Assembly: GCA_030550075.1 (NCBI GenBank)
Contig: JAUQQB010000048.1
Location: 1 to 12,010 of the forward strand
Reading direction: 5' to 3'
Source: Chloroflexota bacterium
Lineage (GTDB): Bacteria > Chloroflexota > Anaerolineae > Thermoflexales > Thermoflexaceae
DNA length: 12,010 nucleotides
Shown: in pieces, positions 6,325 to 12,010 of the stretch
Layout: the number at the start of each line of letters is the position of its first letter
How positions within the stretch are numbered: the first letter of the stretch is position 1
Translations under genes and position numbers: made by a program
The notes under the pieces: model-generated
What the model was told of the DNA's origin: nothing
What the model saw: the letters and a program-made list of their open reading frames with translations, nothing else
Databases searched by the model: none

Positions 6325-7425
6325 TCAGCGGATCGCCCGCTCCGTTTCCGCGTCAAAGAGGTGCATCCGATCCATGTCAAAGAGCACACGGATCGTGTTC
6401 CCCACCAGGGCCCGGGTCCGCGGGTCCACCCGCGCGACGAAGGTCTGGCGGTCGATCACTAAGTGAAGATGGACCTCGCTTCCCATCAGCTCCCGCACAT
6501 CCACCCGCGCCTGAACCTCTGCCGGATGATTGAGGGGCGGGGCGAATTCAGGGTCATAGATGTGCTCCGGCCGCAGGCCGAAGATCACCCGCCGTCCTGT
6601 ATGCGGACGATACATGGTCGCCCGATCCGGCGGGACCGGCACACGGAGGGCGCCGATTTCGACCCACAGCCTATCTCCTTCTGGCACCAGCCGGGCCTCG
6701 AAGAAGTTCATGGGCGGGGAGCCAATGAACCCGGCCACGAAGAGGTTCTCCGGCCGTTCATATAGGTTCTGGGGTGTGTCCACCTGCTGAAGCACCCCGT
6801 CCTTCATCACGGCGATGCGGGTGCCCATGGTCATGGCCTCAACCTGATCGTGGGTCACATAGACGAAGGTCGTCCCCAGGCGCTGGTGCAGCTTGATCAG
6901 CTCCGCCCGCGTCTGCACCCGTAGCTTGGCATCTAAGTTCGATAGCGGCTCATCGAACAGGAAAACTGCCGGGTCGCGGACGATGGCACGGGCCACGGCT
7001 ACCCGCTGGCGCTGGCCGCCCGACAGTTGCCGCGGCTTGCGGTCCAGCAGGTGCTCGATCTCCAGCATTCGCGCCGCCTCCCGCACCCGCCGGTCGATCT
7101 CCGCCTTGGGCACTTTCCGCATACGCAGGCCAAAGGCGATGTTGTTGTAGACGTTCATATGGGGATAGAGGGCATAGGACTGAAAGACCATTGCGATGTT
7201 GCGGTCCTTGGGAGGGATCTCCGTCACATCCCGATCTCCGATGTAGATCCGTCCGCGGGTGACCTCCTCCAGGCCCGCCAGGAGGCGCAGGGTGGTGGTC
7301 TTGCCACATCCTGAGGGGCCGACCAGCACCAGGAATTCCCCATCGGGGATATGCAGCGTGAAGTCCTTCACGGCCACTACATTTCCAAACTGCTTGGTCA
7401 CATTTTCGAATGCCACGCTCGCCAT
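6325..7425 (-). CDS. ABC transporter ATP-binding protein, MalK/UgpC/MsmX family (carbohydrate import)
   Basis: 366 residues, full family length. Energises uptake of sugars or glycerol-3-phosphate through a permease pair at the inner face of the membrane. The nucleotide-binding domain (1-235) has Walker A GPSGCGKTT (36-44), Q-loop Gln82 in MVFQSYALYPHM, signature LSGGQRQR (134-141), Walker B VFLFDEP (154-160), D-loop SNLDAKLR and switch His192. GSPPMNFFEARL and GLRPEHI mark the C-terminal TOBE-type regulatory domain characteristic of MalK/UgpC. No permease or solute-binding gene is in the window, so it may be a shared ATPase serving several transporters, as MsmX does; that is inferred. The ATG at 7425 has AGGGGGGAA about 6 nt upstream. 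Confidence 0.96.
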   Translation of the reverse strand: MASVAFENVTKQFGNVVAVKDFTLHIPDGEFLVLVGPSGCGKTTTLRLLAGLEEVTRGRIYIGDRDVTEIPPKDRNIAMVFQSYALYPHMNVYNNIAFGLRMRKVPKAEIDRRVREAARMLEIEHLLDRKPRQLSGGQRQRVAVARAIVRDPAVFLFDEPLSNLDAKLRVQTRAELIKLHQRLGTTFVYVTHDQVEAMTMGTRIAVMKDGVLQQVDTPQNLYERPENLFVAGFIGSPPMNFFEARLVPEGDRLWVEIGALRVPVPPDRATMYRPHTGRRVIFGLRPEHIYDPEFAPPLNHPAEVQARVDVRELMGSEVHLHLVIDRQTFVARVDPRTRALVGNTIRVLFDMDRMHLFDAETERAIR

Positions 7426-7511
7426 GAGTCTTCCCCCCTGGTAGAAATCCGCCTGTCCAGGATCCGCCCTGATTGGATGGCGGCTATAACGGATTGGGAT
7501 TTTTCCTTATC

Positions 7512-7540
7512 ATTGTAATCTGATCGATCCACTTGAGCAA
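7512..7540 (-). promoter_or_regulatory. Promoter of the ABC ATPase gene
   Basis: On the minus strand TTGCTC (7535-7540) and TACAAT (7512-7517) are spaced 17 nt, a good sigma-70 match in the -10. A leader of about 80 nt would result. Within it ATCCGCC occurs twice in plus-strand reading (7447-7453 and 7462-7468, 15 bp apart) with an inverted GGCGG at 7479-7483, a possible operator or hairpin. Confidence 0.55.
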
Positions 7541-7669
7541 CGGCCTGCTTAAGAAGGATACCCCCCGGGCTTATCGAGGACCGGCCTCTCAAGAACTTCT
7601 CTTCCTTGGCCTTGCCCGGAGAGGGTCTGGGCAACAACCTGCCACCCAGGGGGAGTGGATCCTTTTGGG

Positions 7670-7704
7670 GGCAGGGCAGGCCGCCGAAGGCGGCCTGCCC
7701 TGCC
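7670..7704. repeat. Perfect 16-bp inverted repeat with GAA triloop
   Basis: Arms GGCAGGGCAGGCCGCC (7670-7685) and GGCGGCCTGCCCTGCC (7689-7704) are exact complements around GAA. Three more pairs, including one G-T, extend the stem outward (7667-7669 with 7705-7707). It lies some 315 bp before pfkA and about 245 bp upstream of the ABC ATPase start. It could act as a terminator, an RNA structural element or a dispersed repeat. Confidence 0.85.
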
Positions 7705-7790
7705 TCCGAACCTCCTAACCCTGGATGGATAGACCAGGAACAGAATGCGCATGCTCCGAACATGAGCCAAGTTTGTTTTGGGGTAGGCCG

Positions 7791-7805
7791 GGTGCCAAAG
7801 GCACC
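7791..7805. repeat. Small hairpin with AAA triloop
   Basis: GGTGCC (7791-7796) and GGCACC (7800-7805) flank AAA. GGCC just before and GCC just after can extend the stem with bulges. The layout resembles the other triloop hairpins of the window (7670-7704, 11843-11853, 11978-12010). Confidence 0.6.
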
Positions 7806-7929
7806 AGCCTTTAAAACCCAGAGGGAGCAGCAACCTCTGTTCGCTGCCGAAGAAGAAGTGCGTCCCGAGAGAGCCCGCTGAAAGGTTTCAAACAGGGCCC
7901 TTTGGGACACGCCATTTGCATTTCAGAGA

Positions 7930-7959
7930 TTGGTCATTGGCCCTGGGGCTCCATAAAAT
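7930..7959 (+). promoter_or_regulatory. Weak candidate promoter for pfkA
   Basis: TTGGTC (7930-7935) and TAAAAT (7954-7959; 5 of 6 consensus) are 18 nt apart on the plus strand, about 60 nt before the pfkA start. TATCAT (7963-7968) is an alternative -10 without a good -35. Confidence 0.3.
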
Positions 7960-8018
7960 GGATATCATATGCATCTTTAAAAGAGCTTCCAATCGCCGCA
8001 ATCAGGGAGGTGGGTGGA

Positions 8019-8984
8019 ATGCGTTGCATCGGGGTAATGACGAGTGGAGGAGATGCGCCGGGCATGAATGCCTGCATCCGGGCGGTGGTGCGCACCGCTG
8101 CTTATCACGGCATGCGGGTGATGGGGATTCGTCGAGGGTTTCAGGGCCTGATCGATGGGGAAATTATGGAGCTCCGCCCGCGCGACGTGGGTGGCATCAT
8201 TCAGCGTGGGGGAACCATTCTCCAGACTGCCCGTTCGAAGGAGTTCATGACGGAAGCCGGACAGCGCGAGGGGCTGCGCCGCCTGAATCAGTATGGCATC
8301 GAAGGGCTGGTGGTTATCGGCGGCGACGGGTCGATGCGGGGGGCCCTGGCGCTTCATCAGCGCGGTGTCCCCGTGGTGGGAGTTCCTGCCAGTATTGATA
8401 ACGACATCTGGGGCACCCACATGAGCATTGGGGTTGACACGGCCCTGAACACCATTATCGATGCGATCGATCGGCTACGGGATACGGCCTCTTCCATTGG
8501 GCGGGCCTTCCTGGTGGAAACCATGGGACGGGATTGCGGGTATCTGGCTCTGATTGCTGGGGTGATCGGTGGGGCGGAGATCGTGTTGATCCCGGAGCGG
8601 GAGACCCGTCTGGAAGACGTCGCTCAGGCGGTGATGGATGCTTATGAGCGGGGGAAGACCCATGCGCTGATTGTCATCGCGGAGGGAGCTCCTTACCGGA
8701 CGACGGAAGTGGCCAAGTTCCTGGAAAGTCATCCCATTGGCTTCGATGTGCGGATCACGATCCTGGGCCATATCCAGCGGGGAGGAAGCCCCACCGCCTT
8801 CGATCGCCTGCTGGCCACTCGCATGGGGGTGAAGGCGGTGGAAGCGATGCTGGCAGGGGAGCGCGGGGTGATGACCGCCTTGCAGGGGCGGGAGATCGTA
8901 ACCATCCCGCTAGAGGAGGTGGTGCAGCGCCGACGAGAGGCGAACCTGACTTACTACGACATGGTGTTAATGCTAGCACGCTGA
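8019..8984 (+). CDS. pfkA: 6-phosphofructokinase, ATP-dependent type
   Basis: 321 residues, the normal bacterial PfkA length. Phosphorylates fructose 6-phosphate to fructose 1,6-bisphosphate, the committed step of glycolysis. Motifs: GVMTSGGDAPGMNACIRAVV (the Gly-rich nucleotide loop with Arg positions equivalent to the E. coli effector site), INxQRGGT-like IIQRGGT, IGGDGS (the Gly after the Asp indicates ATP rather than pyrophosphate), ASIDNDIWGT (catalytic Asp; the usual Thr is Ser here), ETMGRDCG and GHIQRGGSPTAFDR. The ATG at 8019 is chosen because it begins right at the conserved domain and has GGAGGT 7 nt upstream (8006-8011); the upstream in-frame extension to 7902 is unlike the family. 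It converges on the MogA-type gene, separated by 123 bp. Confidence 0.96.
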   Translation: MRCIGVMTSGGDAPGMNACIRAVVRTAAYHGMRVMGIRRGFQGLIDGEIMELRPRDVGGIIQRGGTILQTARSKEFMTEAGQREGLRRLNQYGIEGLVVIGGDGSMRGALALHQRGVPVVGVPASIDNDIWGTHMSIGVDTALNTIIDAIDRLRDTASSIGRAFLVETMGRDCGYLALIAGVIGGAEIVLIPERETRLEDVAQAVMDAYERGKTHALIVIAEGAPYRTTEVAKFLESHPIGFDVRITILGHIQRGGSPTAFDRLLATRMGVKAVEAMLAGERGVMTALQGREIVTIPLEEVVQRRREANLTYYDMVLMLAR

Positions 8985-9107
8985 AGTCTCATGCCCTCCT
9001 ACGGCCTGAGGGGCTATGAAGAGGTCTGGGAAGAGAGCTTCTGGGCCGCCTAAAGCCTTTGGGTGGTCGCTCCACCAGTAGCATGGAAGAGATCAAGCGG
9101 GGTCTGA
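8985..9107. other. Gap between convergent pfkA and MogA-type genes
   Basis: No gene. A terminator is expected here, but only short stems are visible: CCCTC/GAGGG at 8994-9012 and GGTGG/CCACC near 9062-9076. Neither is followed by a T-run, so no terminator is called. Confidence 0.3.
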
Positions 9108-9620
9108 TCAGGCCCGCATGGTATGATCCACCGCCGGGCCGGTCTCTCCTCGTAACACGGCTATGGCATGGGGTAGCACTCGTCCCAGGAGATCCATCGC
9201 CTCTCGCACTGCCCGAGGGCTGCCCGGCAGGTTAATGATCAAAGTCCGCCTGCGAACCCCCGCGACACCCCGGGAGAGCATCGCGAACGGAGTTTGCTGG
9301 AGGCTATGCAAGCGTAGCGCCTCAGCGATACCCGGAGCCTCTCGCTCCAGCAGCGGCCGCGTGGCCTCCGGGGTGAGATCCCGGGGGCCCAGCCCGGTGC
9401 CTCCCGTCGTCAGAATCAGATCCAGACCTTCCTCATCGCACCACACCCGCAATGTTCGCTGGATCGTCTCCACCTCATCGGGGACCACCGCATATTGAGC
9501 GATCGTCCAGCCCATCTGTTCGGCGATCCGCTGCTGAAGGATGGCCCCGCTTTCGTCCGGGTAAATTCCCTGAGCGGCTCGATCGCTGATGGTGAGAATG
9601 CCAACCCGGATGGTTTCCAT
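9108..9620 (-). CDS. MogA/MoaB family molybdopterin biosynthesis protein
   Basis: 170 residues. Members adenylylate molybdopterin before metal insertion (MogA) or are its close relatives (MoaB). The sequence has GILTISDRAAQGIYPDESG (7-25), the diagnostic LTTGGTGLGPRDLTPEAT (70-87) that binds the pterin, and LPGSPRAVREA (131-141). The Asp and Glu equivalents of the catalytic residues (Asp48, Asp81) look intact. The start, ATG at 9620, has AGGA about 10 nt upstream. It lies 37 nt downstream of nrnA and is probably cotranscribed with rbfA and nrnA, although no function links it to them. MogA and MoaB cannot be separated here. Confidence 0.93.
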   Translation of the reverse strand: METIRVGILTISDRAAQGIYPDESGAILQQRIAEQMGWTIAQYAVVPDEVETIQRTLRVWCDEEGLDLILTTGGTGLGPRDLTPEATRPLLEREAPGIAEALRLHSLQQTPFAMLSRGVAGVRRRTLIINLPGSPRAVREAMDLLGRVLPHAIAVLRGETGPAVDHTMRA

Positions 9621-9657
9621 TCGCGTGGTTCCTGACCGAATCGCAGAAAGATTAAAC

Positions 9658-10632
9658 TCAGCGTCCCTCTGGGGCCCTCTCCTGGCTATCCCGAGCAGCG
9701 GCTTTCAACGCGGCCAGAACCGGTGGGATGACTTCCTCCAGGGGACCGGGGAGCAGGCAGCCGGCTGCGGGGGGATGCCCGCCTCCGCCGAGGGCCATGG
9801 CCACCCGTGCCACGTCATATCCGGGTCGGGCCCGCATGCTGACTTCCACTTTCCCATCGTCCCGTTCGGTGAACACTGCAGCGATTCGGGCCTCCTCAGC
9901 TCCAATGAGGAAGCTGGAGAGGCTAAGATCGTTCGCATGGGTCAGCCCGGAGGCGGCCCGCATTTCCCGGGTGATCACGGTCCAGATCACCCCGTCCTCC
10001 ATTCGGACACTTGCGAGGGCCTGACCGAAGAGGCGAATAGCGGTCAGGGGGCGGCGATTAAAGAGCACATCGACCAGGGCAGGAAGGGAGGCACCTGCTT
10101 CCATCAACCGGGTCACCTCCTGCATGACCCGGGCGTTGACGTTGGCGGTGCGCAGGCCCATGGTATCCCCCACGATGCCCGCCAGCAGGATCGAGGCCAG
10201 CTCCGCATCCAGCGTCACGCCCAGATCCTCCGCCAGCCAGAGCACCATTTCGGCCGTCGCCACCGCGGAGGGATCGATCCAGTTGATGGTCCCAAAATGG
10301 GTGTTGGTGACGTGGTGATCGATGTTCAGCAGGGGAACGCCCTGGAGCTCGGCGAAGGCTTTGCCGAGGCGACCCGGGTCGCTGGCGTCCAGGCTGACCA
10401 GGAGATCGAAGGAGCCCCGGGCGACCCGAGCGATTTCCTCTGCATGGGGGAGGGCCTTCAGGCGAGTGGGAAGATCGTCGTCACAAAAGGCCTCCGCCGT
10501 TTTCCCCAGGCGCCGGAGGATCTGCACCAGACCGATCGCGCTGCTGATCGCATCGGCATCCGGCGAGACGTGGGTGGCCACAGCCACCCGGCGCGCTTCT
10601 TTTAAGACCTGTTGGGCCTGCTCACGACTCAT
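9658..10632 (-). CDS. nrnA: Bifunctional oligoribonuclease / PAP phosphatase NrnA (DHH family)
   Basis: 324 residues from this start. NrnA degrades short RNA oligonucleotides (nanoRNA) and dephosphorylates pAp to AMP, with Mn2+ in a two-domain fold. The DHH domain has THVSPDADAISS (20-31; metal-binding Asp25 and Asp27), SLDASDPGRLG (80-90), NIDHHVTN (103-110, the DHH motif) and GIVGDTMGL (152-160). The DHHA1 domain has the RNA-binding GGGGHPPAAG (282-291). The chosen ATG at 10632 has AAAGGAG 10 nt upstream and overlaps the rbfA end by 11 bp. Upstream ATGs at 10653 and 10704 lack a ribosome-binding site and would lie deep inside rbfA. The rbfA-nrnA order is a common bacterial arrangement. Confidence 0.94.
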   Translation of the reverse strand: MSREQAQQVLKEARRVAVATHVSPDADAISSAIGLVQILRRLGKTAEAFCDDDLPTRLKALPHAEEIARVARGSFDLLVSLDASDPGRLGKAFAELQGVPLLNIDHHVTNTHFGTINWIDPSAVATAEMVLWLAEDLGVTLDAELASILLAGIVGDTMGLRTANVNARVMQEVTRLMEAGASLPALVDVLFNRRPLTAIRLFGQALASVRMEDGVIWTVITREMRAASGLTHANDLSLSSFLIGAEEARIAAVFTERDDGKVEVSMRARPGYDVARVAMALGGGGHPPAAGCLLPGPLEEVIPPVLAALKAAARDSQERAPEGR

Positions 10633-10987
10633 CCAGCGGCTGCTCCTTTCCATGGAGCTTCGATAGCAAGCGTTCAATCCGATCCGCTCGGTCGAACGTA
10701 TCATCCCATTTGAAAATGAGATCGGGGATCCTGCGCAAAATCACCCGCCCGGCCAGCTCATGCTTCAGGTAGCCTTTTGCATGCTCCAGCCCCGCCAGCA
10801 CCTCCTCCCGCCGCGCGGGATCCGTCGGCCAAGCCGTCACATAAACTTTGGCGATGGTGAGATCCGGGGCCGGCTTCACAGCGGTCACCGTCACCCCTGC
10901 GACCCGTGGATCCTTCAATTCGGTGATCAGGGCGCTTAATTCCTCTCGCAGCAATTCCCCAATCCGTCGTTGACGACGCTCTCCCAT
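10622..10987 (-). CDS. rbfA: Ribosome-binding factor A
   Basis: 121 residues. RbfA is a KH-fold assembly factor that binds the 30S subunit near the 5' end of 16S rRNA during maturation and cold adaptation. The sequence matches the family: RRIGELLREELSALI at the start, ELKDPRVAGVTVTAVKPAPDL, AKVYVTAW, then LRRIPDLIFKWDDTFDRADR at the end with the RIERLL helix. The ATG at 10987 has GGAGG 6 nt upstream. It has its own strong promoter at 11009-11037 and is the first gene of rbfA-nrnA-mogA. In many bacteria rbfA follows infB; that arrangement is absent here. Confidence 0.95.
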   Translation of the reverse strand: MGERRQRRIGELLREELSALITELKDPRVAGVTVTAVKPAPDLTIAKVYVTAWPTDPARREEVLAGLEHAKGYLKHELAGRVILRRIPDLIFKWDDTFDRADRIERLLSKLHGKEQPLDES

Positions 10988-11008
10988 GGCAAACCTCCAG
11001 GGCGTTCC

Positions 11009-11037
11009 ATCCTAACACAGGAAAACAATCCCGTCAA
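11009..11037 (-). promoter_or_regulatory. Promoter of rbfA
   Basis: Minus strand: TTGACG (11032-11037, 5 of 6) and TAGGAT (11009-11014, 4 of 6) are separated by exactly 17 nt. The predicted transcript would start about 15 nt upstream of the rbfA ATG, leaving room for its GGAGG site. Confidence 0.75.
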
Positions 11038-11076
11038 CAAAAGAAAAAGTTTGAAGGCTGGGCAAGCTGCTCAGCC
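11038..11076 (-). terminator. Probable Rho-independent terminator of folE
   Basis: On the minus strand a GGCTG (11072-11076) and CAGCC (11056-11060) stem with an 11-nt loop is followed by CAAACTTTTTCTTTT, a T-rich tract (11039-11053). It lies about 45 nt after the folE stop and just before the rbfA promoter. The stem is short, so confidence is moderate. Confidence 0.45.
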
Positions 11077-11122
11077 CCTGAAAGCCCCTCCACGGGGGTC
11101 TTGATCCAGGAGAGTAAGTCTC

Positions 11123-11743
11123 TTAAATTTTTTCCGGCGGCCTTCGAAGGTGAGCCAGCAGTTCGCCCCGGTGCCGGGGATCGGTGCGGAAGACCCCGGT
11201 GAGGGCCTGGGTAACCATGCGGGCCTGGGATTTGCGAACCCCTCGCATCATCGCACATAGATGCGCGGCCTCTACAATGACCGCCACGCCCTGGGGATGC
11301 AGCACGGTCTCCAGGAAATCCGCGATCTGCCGTGTCATCCGCTCCTGAACCTGAAGGCGGCGAGCGAAGAGCTCCACCACCCGGGGGATCTTGGAAAGGC
11401 CAATGATCCGACCATTGGGGATATAAGCCACGTGAACCCGTCCATAGAACGGCAGGAGATGGTGTTCACACACGCTGTAGAACTCGATGTCCCGCACCAG
11501 GACGAGGTCGTTATCCTCCACCTCGAAGATCGCCCCGTTGATCAGATCCACCGGATCCATCCAGTAACCTGCCAGCACCTCCTGAAGCATCTCCGCCACC
11601 CGCGCAGGGGTGCGCTGCAGGCCCTCCCGCCCCGGGTCCTCTCCCAGCGCCGCCAGCAGCTCCCGGATCACTCCGGCCAGCCGCGTCAGGTCTGGAGGTT
11701 GGGCGATCCATTCCGCTTTCGCGATCCAGTCCTGTGGATCCAT
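11123..11743 (-). CDS. folE: GTP cyclohydrolase I
   Basis: 206 residues. Converts GTP to 7,8-dihydroneopterin triphosphate, the first step of folate (and queuosine-related) synthesis, in the cytoplasm as a decamer. Family motifs are GLQRTPARVAEML (41-53), FYSVCEHHLLPFYG (88-101), SKIPRVVELFARRLQVQERM (117-136) and EAAHLCAMMRGV (158-169). The zinc ligands Cys92, His95 and Cys163 are present, as is His161. The ATG at 11743 is preceded by AGGAGG about 9 nt upstream. The frame extends upstream to 11848, but that extension is not family-like and contains the C-rich element. It is followed by a probable terminator and then rbfA on its own promoter. Confidence 0.97.
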   Translation of the reverse strand: MDPQDWIAKAEWIAQPPDLTRLAGVIRELLAALGEDPGREGLQRTPARVAEMLQEVLAGYWMDPVDLINGAIFEVEDNDLVLVRDIEFYSVCEHHLLPFYGRVHVAYIPNGRIIGLSKIPRVVELFARRLQVQERMTRQIADFLETVLHPQGVAVIVEAAHLCAMMRGVRKSQARMVTQALTGVFRTDPRHRGELLAHLRRPPEKI

Positions 11744-11808
11744 TTGCGCTTTCCTCCTGCTCTGTGATAACCTGTGGTGCTCGTTCGGGTTCCTGGCAAG
11801 GTGGAAAA

Positions 11809-11853
11809 GGACGGCCCCTCCCCCTTTCTCCCTCCTCCCCGCGGCCAAAGGCC
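11809..11853. repeat. C-rich hairpin element, copy A
   Basis: Reads GGACGGCCCC, a pyrimidine-only tract (11815-11840), then CGGCC-AAA-GGCC. It aligns along its length with copy B at 11952-12000, with a few substitutions and short indels. The GGCC-AAA-GGCC stem is the shorter of the two. It lies about 65 bp upstream of the folE start. Confidence 0.7.
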
Positions 11854-11951
11854 TCCGGCCCAGCCCCCGAAAACCTCAAATCAAAAAATGGACAAAGCAC
11901 CCGCACTAATGGTTATAGGAGTTGGGCGGTTGAAAGCTCTAAAGGGGGGAC

Positions 11952-12000
11952 GGAATGGCCCCACCCCCCTTTCTCCCCCCTCCCCACGGCCCAAAGGGCC
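11952..12000. repeat. C-rich hairpin element, copy B
   Basis: Reads GGAATGGCCCC, a C/T tract, CCCCACGGCCC-AAA-GGGCC. The shared layout with copy A (C-rich tract with central TTTCTCC, then GGCC(C)-AAA-(G)GGCC) indicates one repeat family. Confidence 0.7.
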
Positions 12001-12010
12001 GTGGGGAGGG
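11978..12010. repeat. Perfect 15-bp hairpin with AAA triloop at the right edge
   Basis: CCCTCCCCACGGCCC (11978-11992) and GGGCCGTGGGGAGGG (11996-12010) are exact complements around AAA. The C-run at 11975-11980 means the stem could continue past the window edge. It overlaps copy B. Confidence 0.85.

Larger units (their letters stand above)
7541..7901. other. Hairpin-rich intergenic region between the ABC ATPase and pfkA genes
   Basis: No supported gene. Open frames here, such as 7398-7910 on the minus strand, overlap the ATPase start and have no family resemblance. The region contains at least three inverted repeats: 7612-7634 (TTGCCC/GGGCAA, 11-nt loop), 7670-7704 (16-bp perfect stem) and 7791-7805 (GGTGCC-AAA-GGCACC). 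It may be a long leader, an unrecognised RNA or decayed repeats. Confidence 0.5.
11744..12010. other. Intergenic region upstream of folE with C-rich hairpin elements
   Basis: No gene. The region holds the folE ribosome-binding site (11750-11758), two related C-rich elements (11809-11853 and 11952-12000) and AT-rich spacer between them. The minus strand shows several GGGG runs. No good folE promoter was identified; it may lie between or beyond the elements. Confidence 0.5.

Noticed and set aside
7398..7910. 170-residue minus-strand open frame in the ATPase-pfkA gap
   Set aside because: It overlaps the ABC ATPase start, spans the strong hairpins and the ATPase promoter, and resembles no family.
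8994..9012. Terminator hairpin after pfkA
   Set aside because: The stem is only 5 bp with a 9-nt loop and no T-run.
10633..10704. N-terminal extension of NrnA from upstream ATGs
   Set aside because: The extra residues would overlap rbfA by up to 83 bp, are unlike the family, and have no ribosome-binding site.
11744..11848. N-terminal extension of FolE from an upstream TTG
   Set aside because: It would read through the C-rich hairpin element and the AGGAGG site of the true start, and is absent from the family.

Overview
The window looks like a chromosomal stretch from a GC-rich, probably thermophilic bacterium. The mix of genes and the Arg/Glu-rich proteins suggest the Chloroflexota (Anaerolineae or Thermoflexus-like). 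This assignment is inference: it rests on a fatty acyl-CoA ligase resembling the Thermus enzyme, a TrmB with a long C-terminal extension, and a coiled-coil protein type I associate with Chloroflexota. There is no rRNA, tRNA, CRISPR array, transposase or phage gene. Apart from the accessory-looking coiled-coil gene and a lipoprotein of unknown function, the content is housekeeping.

Layout. At the left edge, the C-terminal third of a fatty acyl-CoA ligase (+, 3-677) faces a convergent minus-strand group across a long inverted repeat. That group, in transcription order, is trmB (4269-5321), a gap of about 170-190 bp, xseB (3850-4083), a DUF212/YuiD membrane phosphatase-like protein (3394-3846), a PduO-type cobalamin adenosyltransferase (2785-3333), an FbiB C-terminal-like nitroreductase (2081-2797) and a coiled-coil protein with a nuclease-like tail (814-2067). 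From xseB onward the genes overlap or lie within about 60 bp of each other, so they probably form one transcript. A predicted lipoprotein (+, 5646-6272) diverges from trmB and converges on a MalK/UgpC-type ABC ATPase (-, 6325-7425). A strong hairpin separates the last two. The ATPase gene diverges from pfkA (+, 8019-8984) across a 593-bp hairpin-rich intergenic region. On the right is a minus-strand block: folE, a probable terminator, a near-consensus promoter, then rbfA, nrnA and a MogA/MoaB-family gene.

How the genes work together. Several encode cofactor enzymes: adenosylcobalamin formation, a flavin-dependent reductase related to the F420 pathway, GTP cyclohydrolase I and molybdopterin adenylylation. 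Others handle RNA and DNA: TrmB, XseB, RbfA and NrnA. The ABC ATPase and PfkA together suggest sugar uptake and glycolysis, though no permease or binding protein is present here.

Less ordinary features: (1) a 105-bp tandem repeat inside the coiled-coil gene, with two copies differing at 2 of 105 positions; (2) the nuclease-like C-terminal domain of that protein, with Ser where the catalytic Lys would be expected; (3) two related copies of a C-rich element with a GGCC-AAA-GGCC hairpin and G-quadruplex potential upstream of folE; (4) a perfect 16-bp hairpin and other hairpins upstream of pfkA; (5) the overlap of the F420-type reductase with the cobalamin adenosyltransferase. No single clearly new multi-gene system is evident. 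The coiled-coil protein and the C-rich hairpin element are the best candidates for something undescribed.
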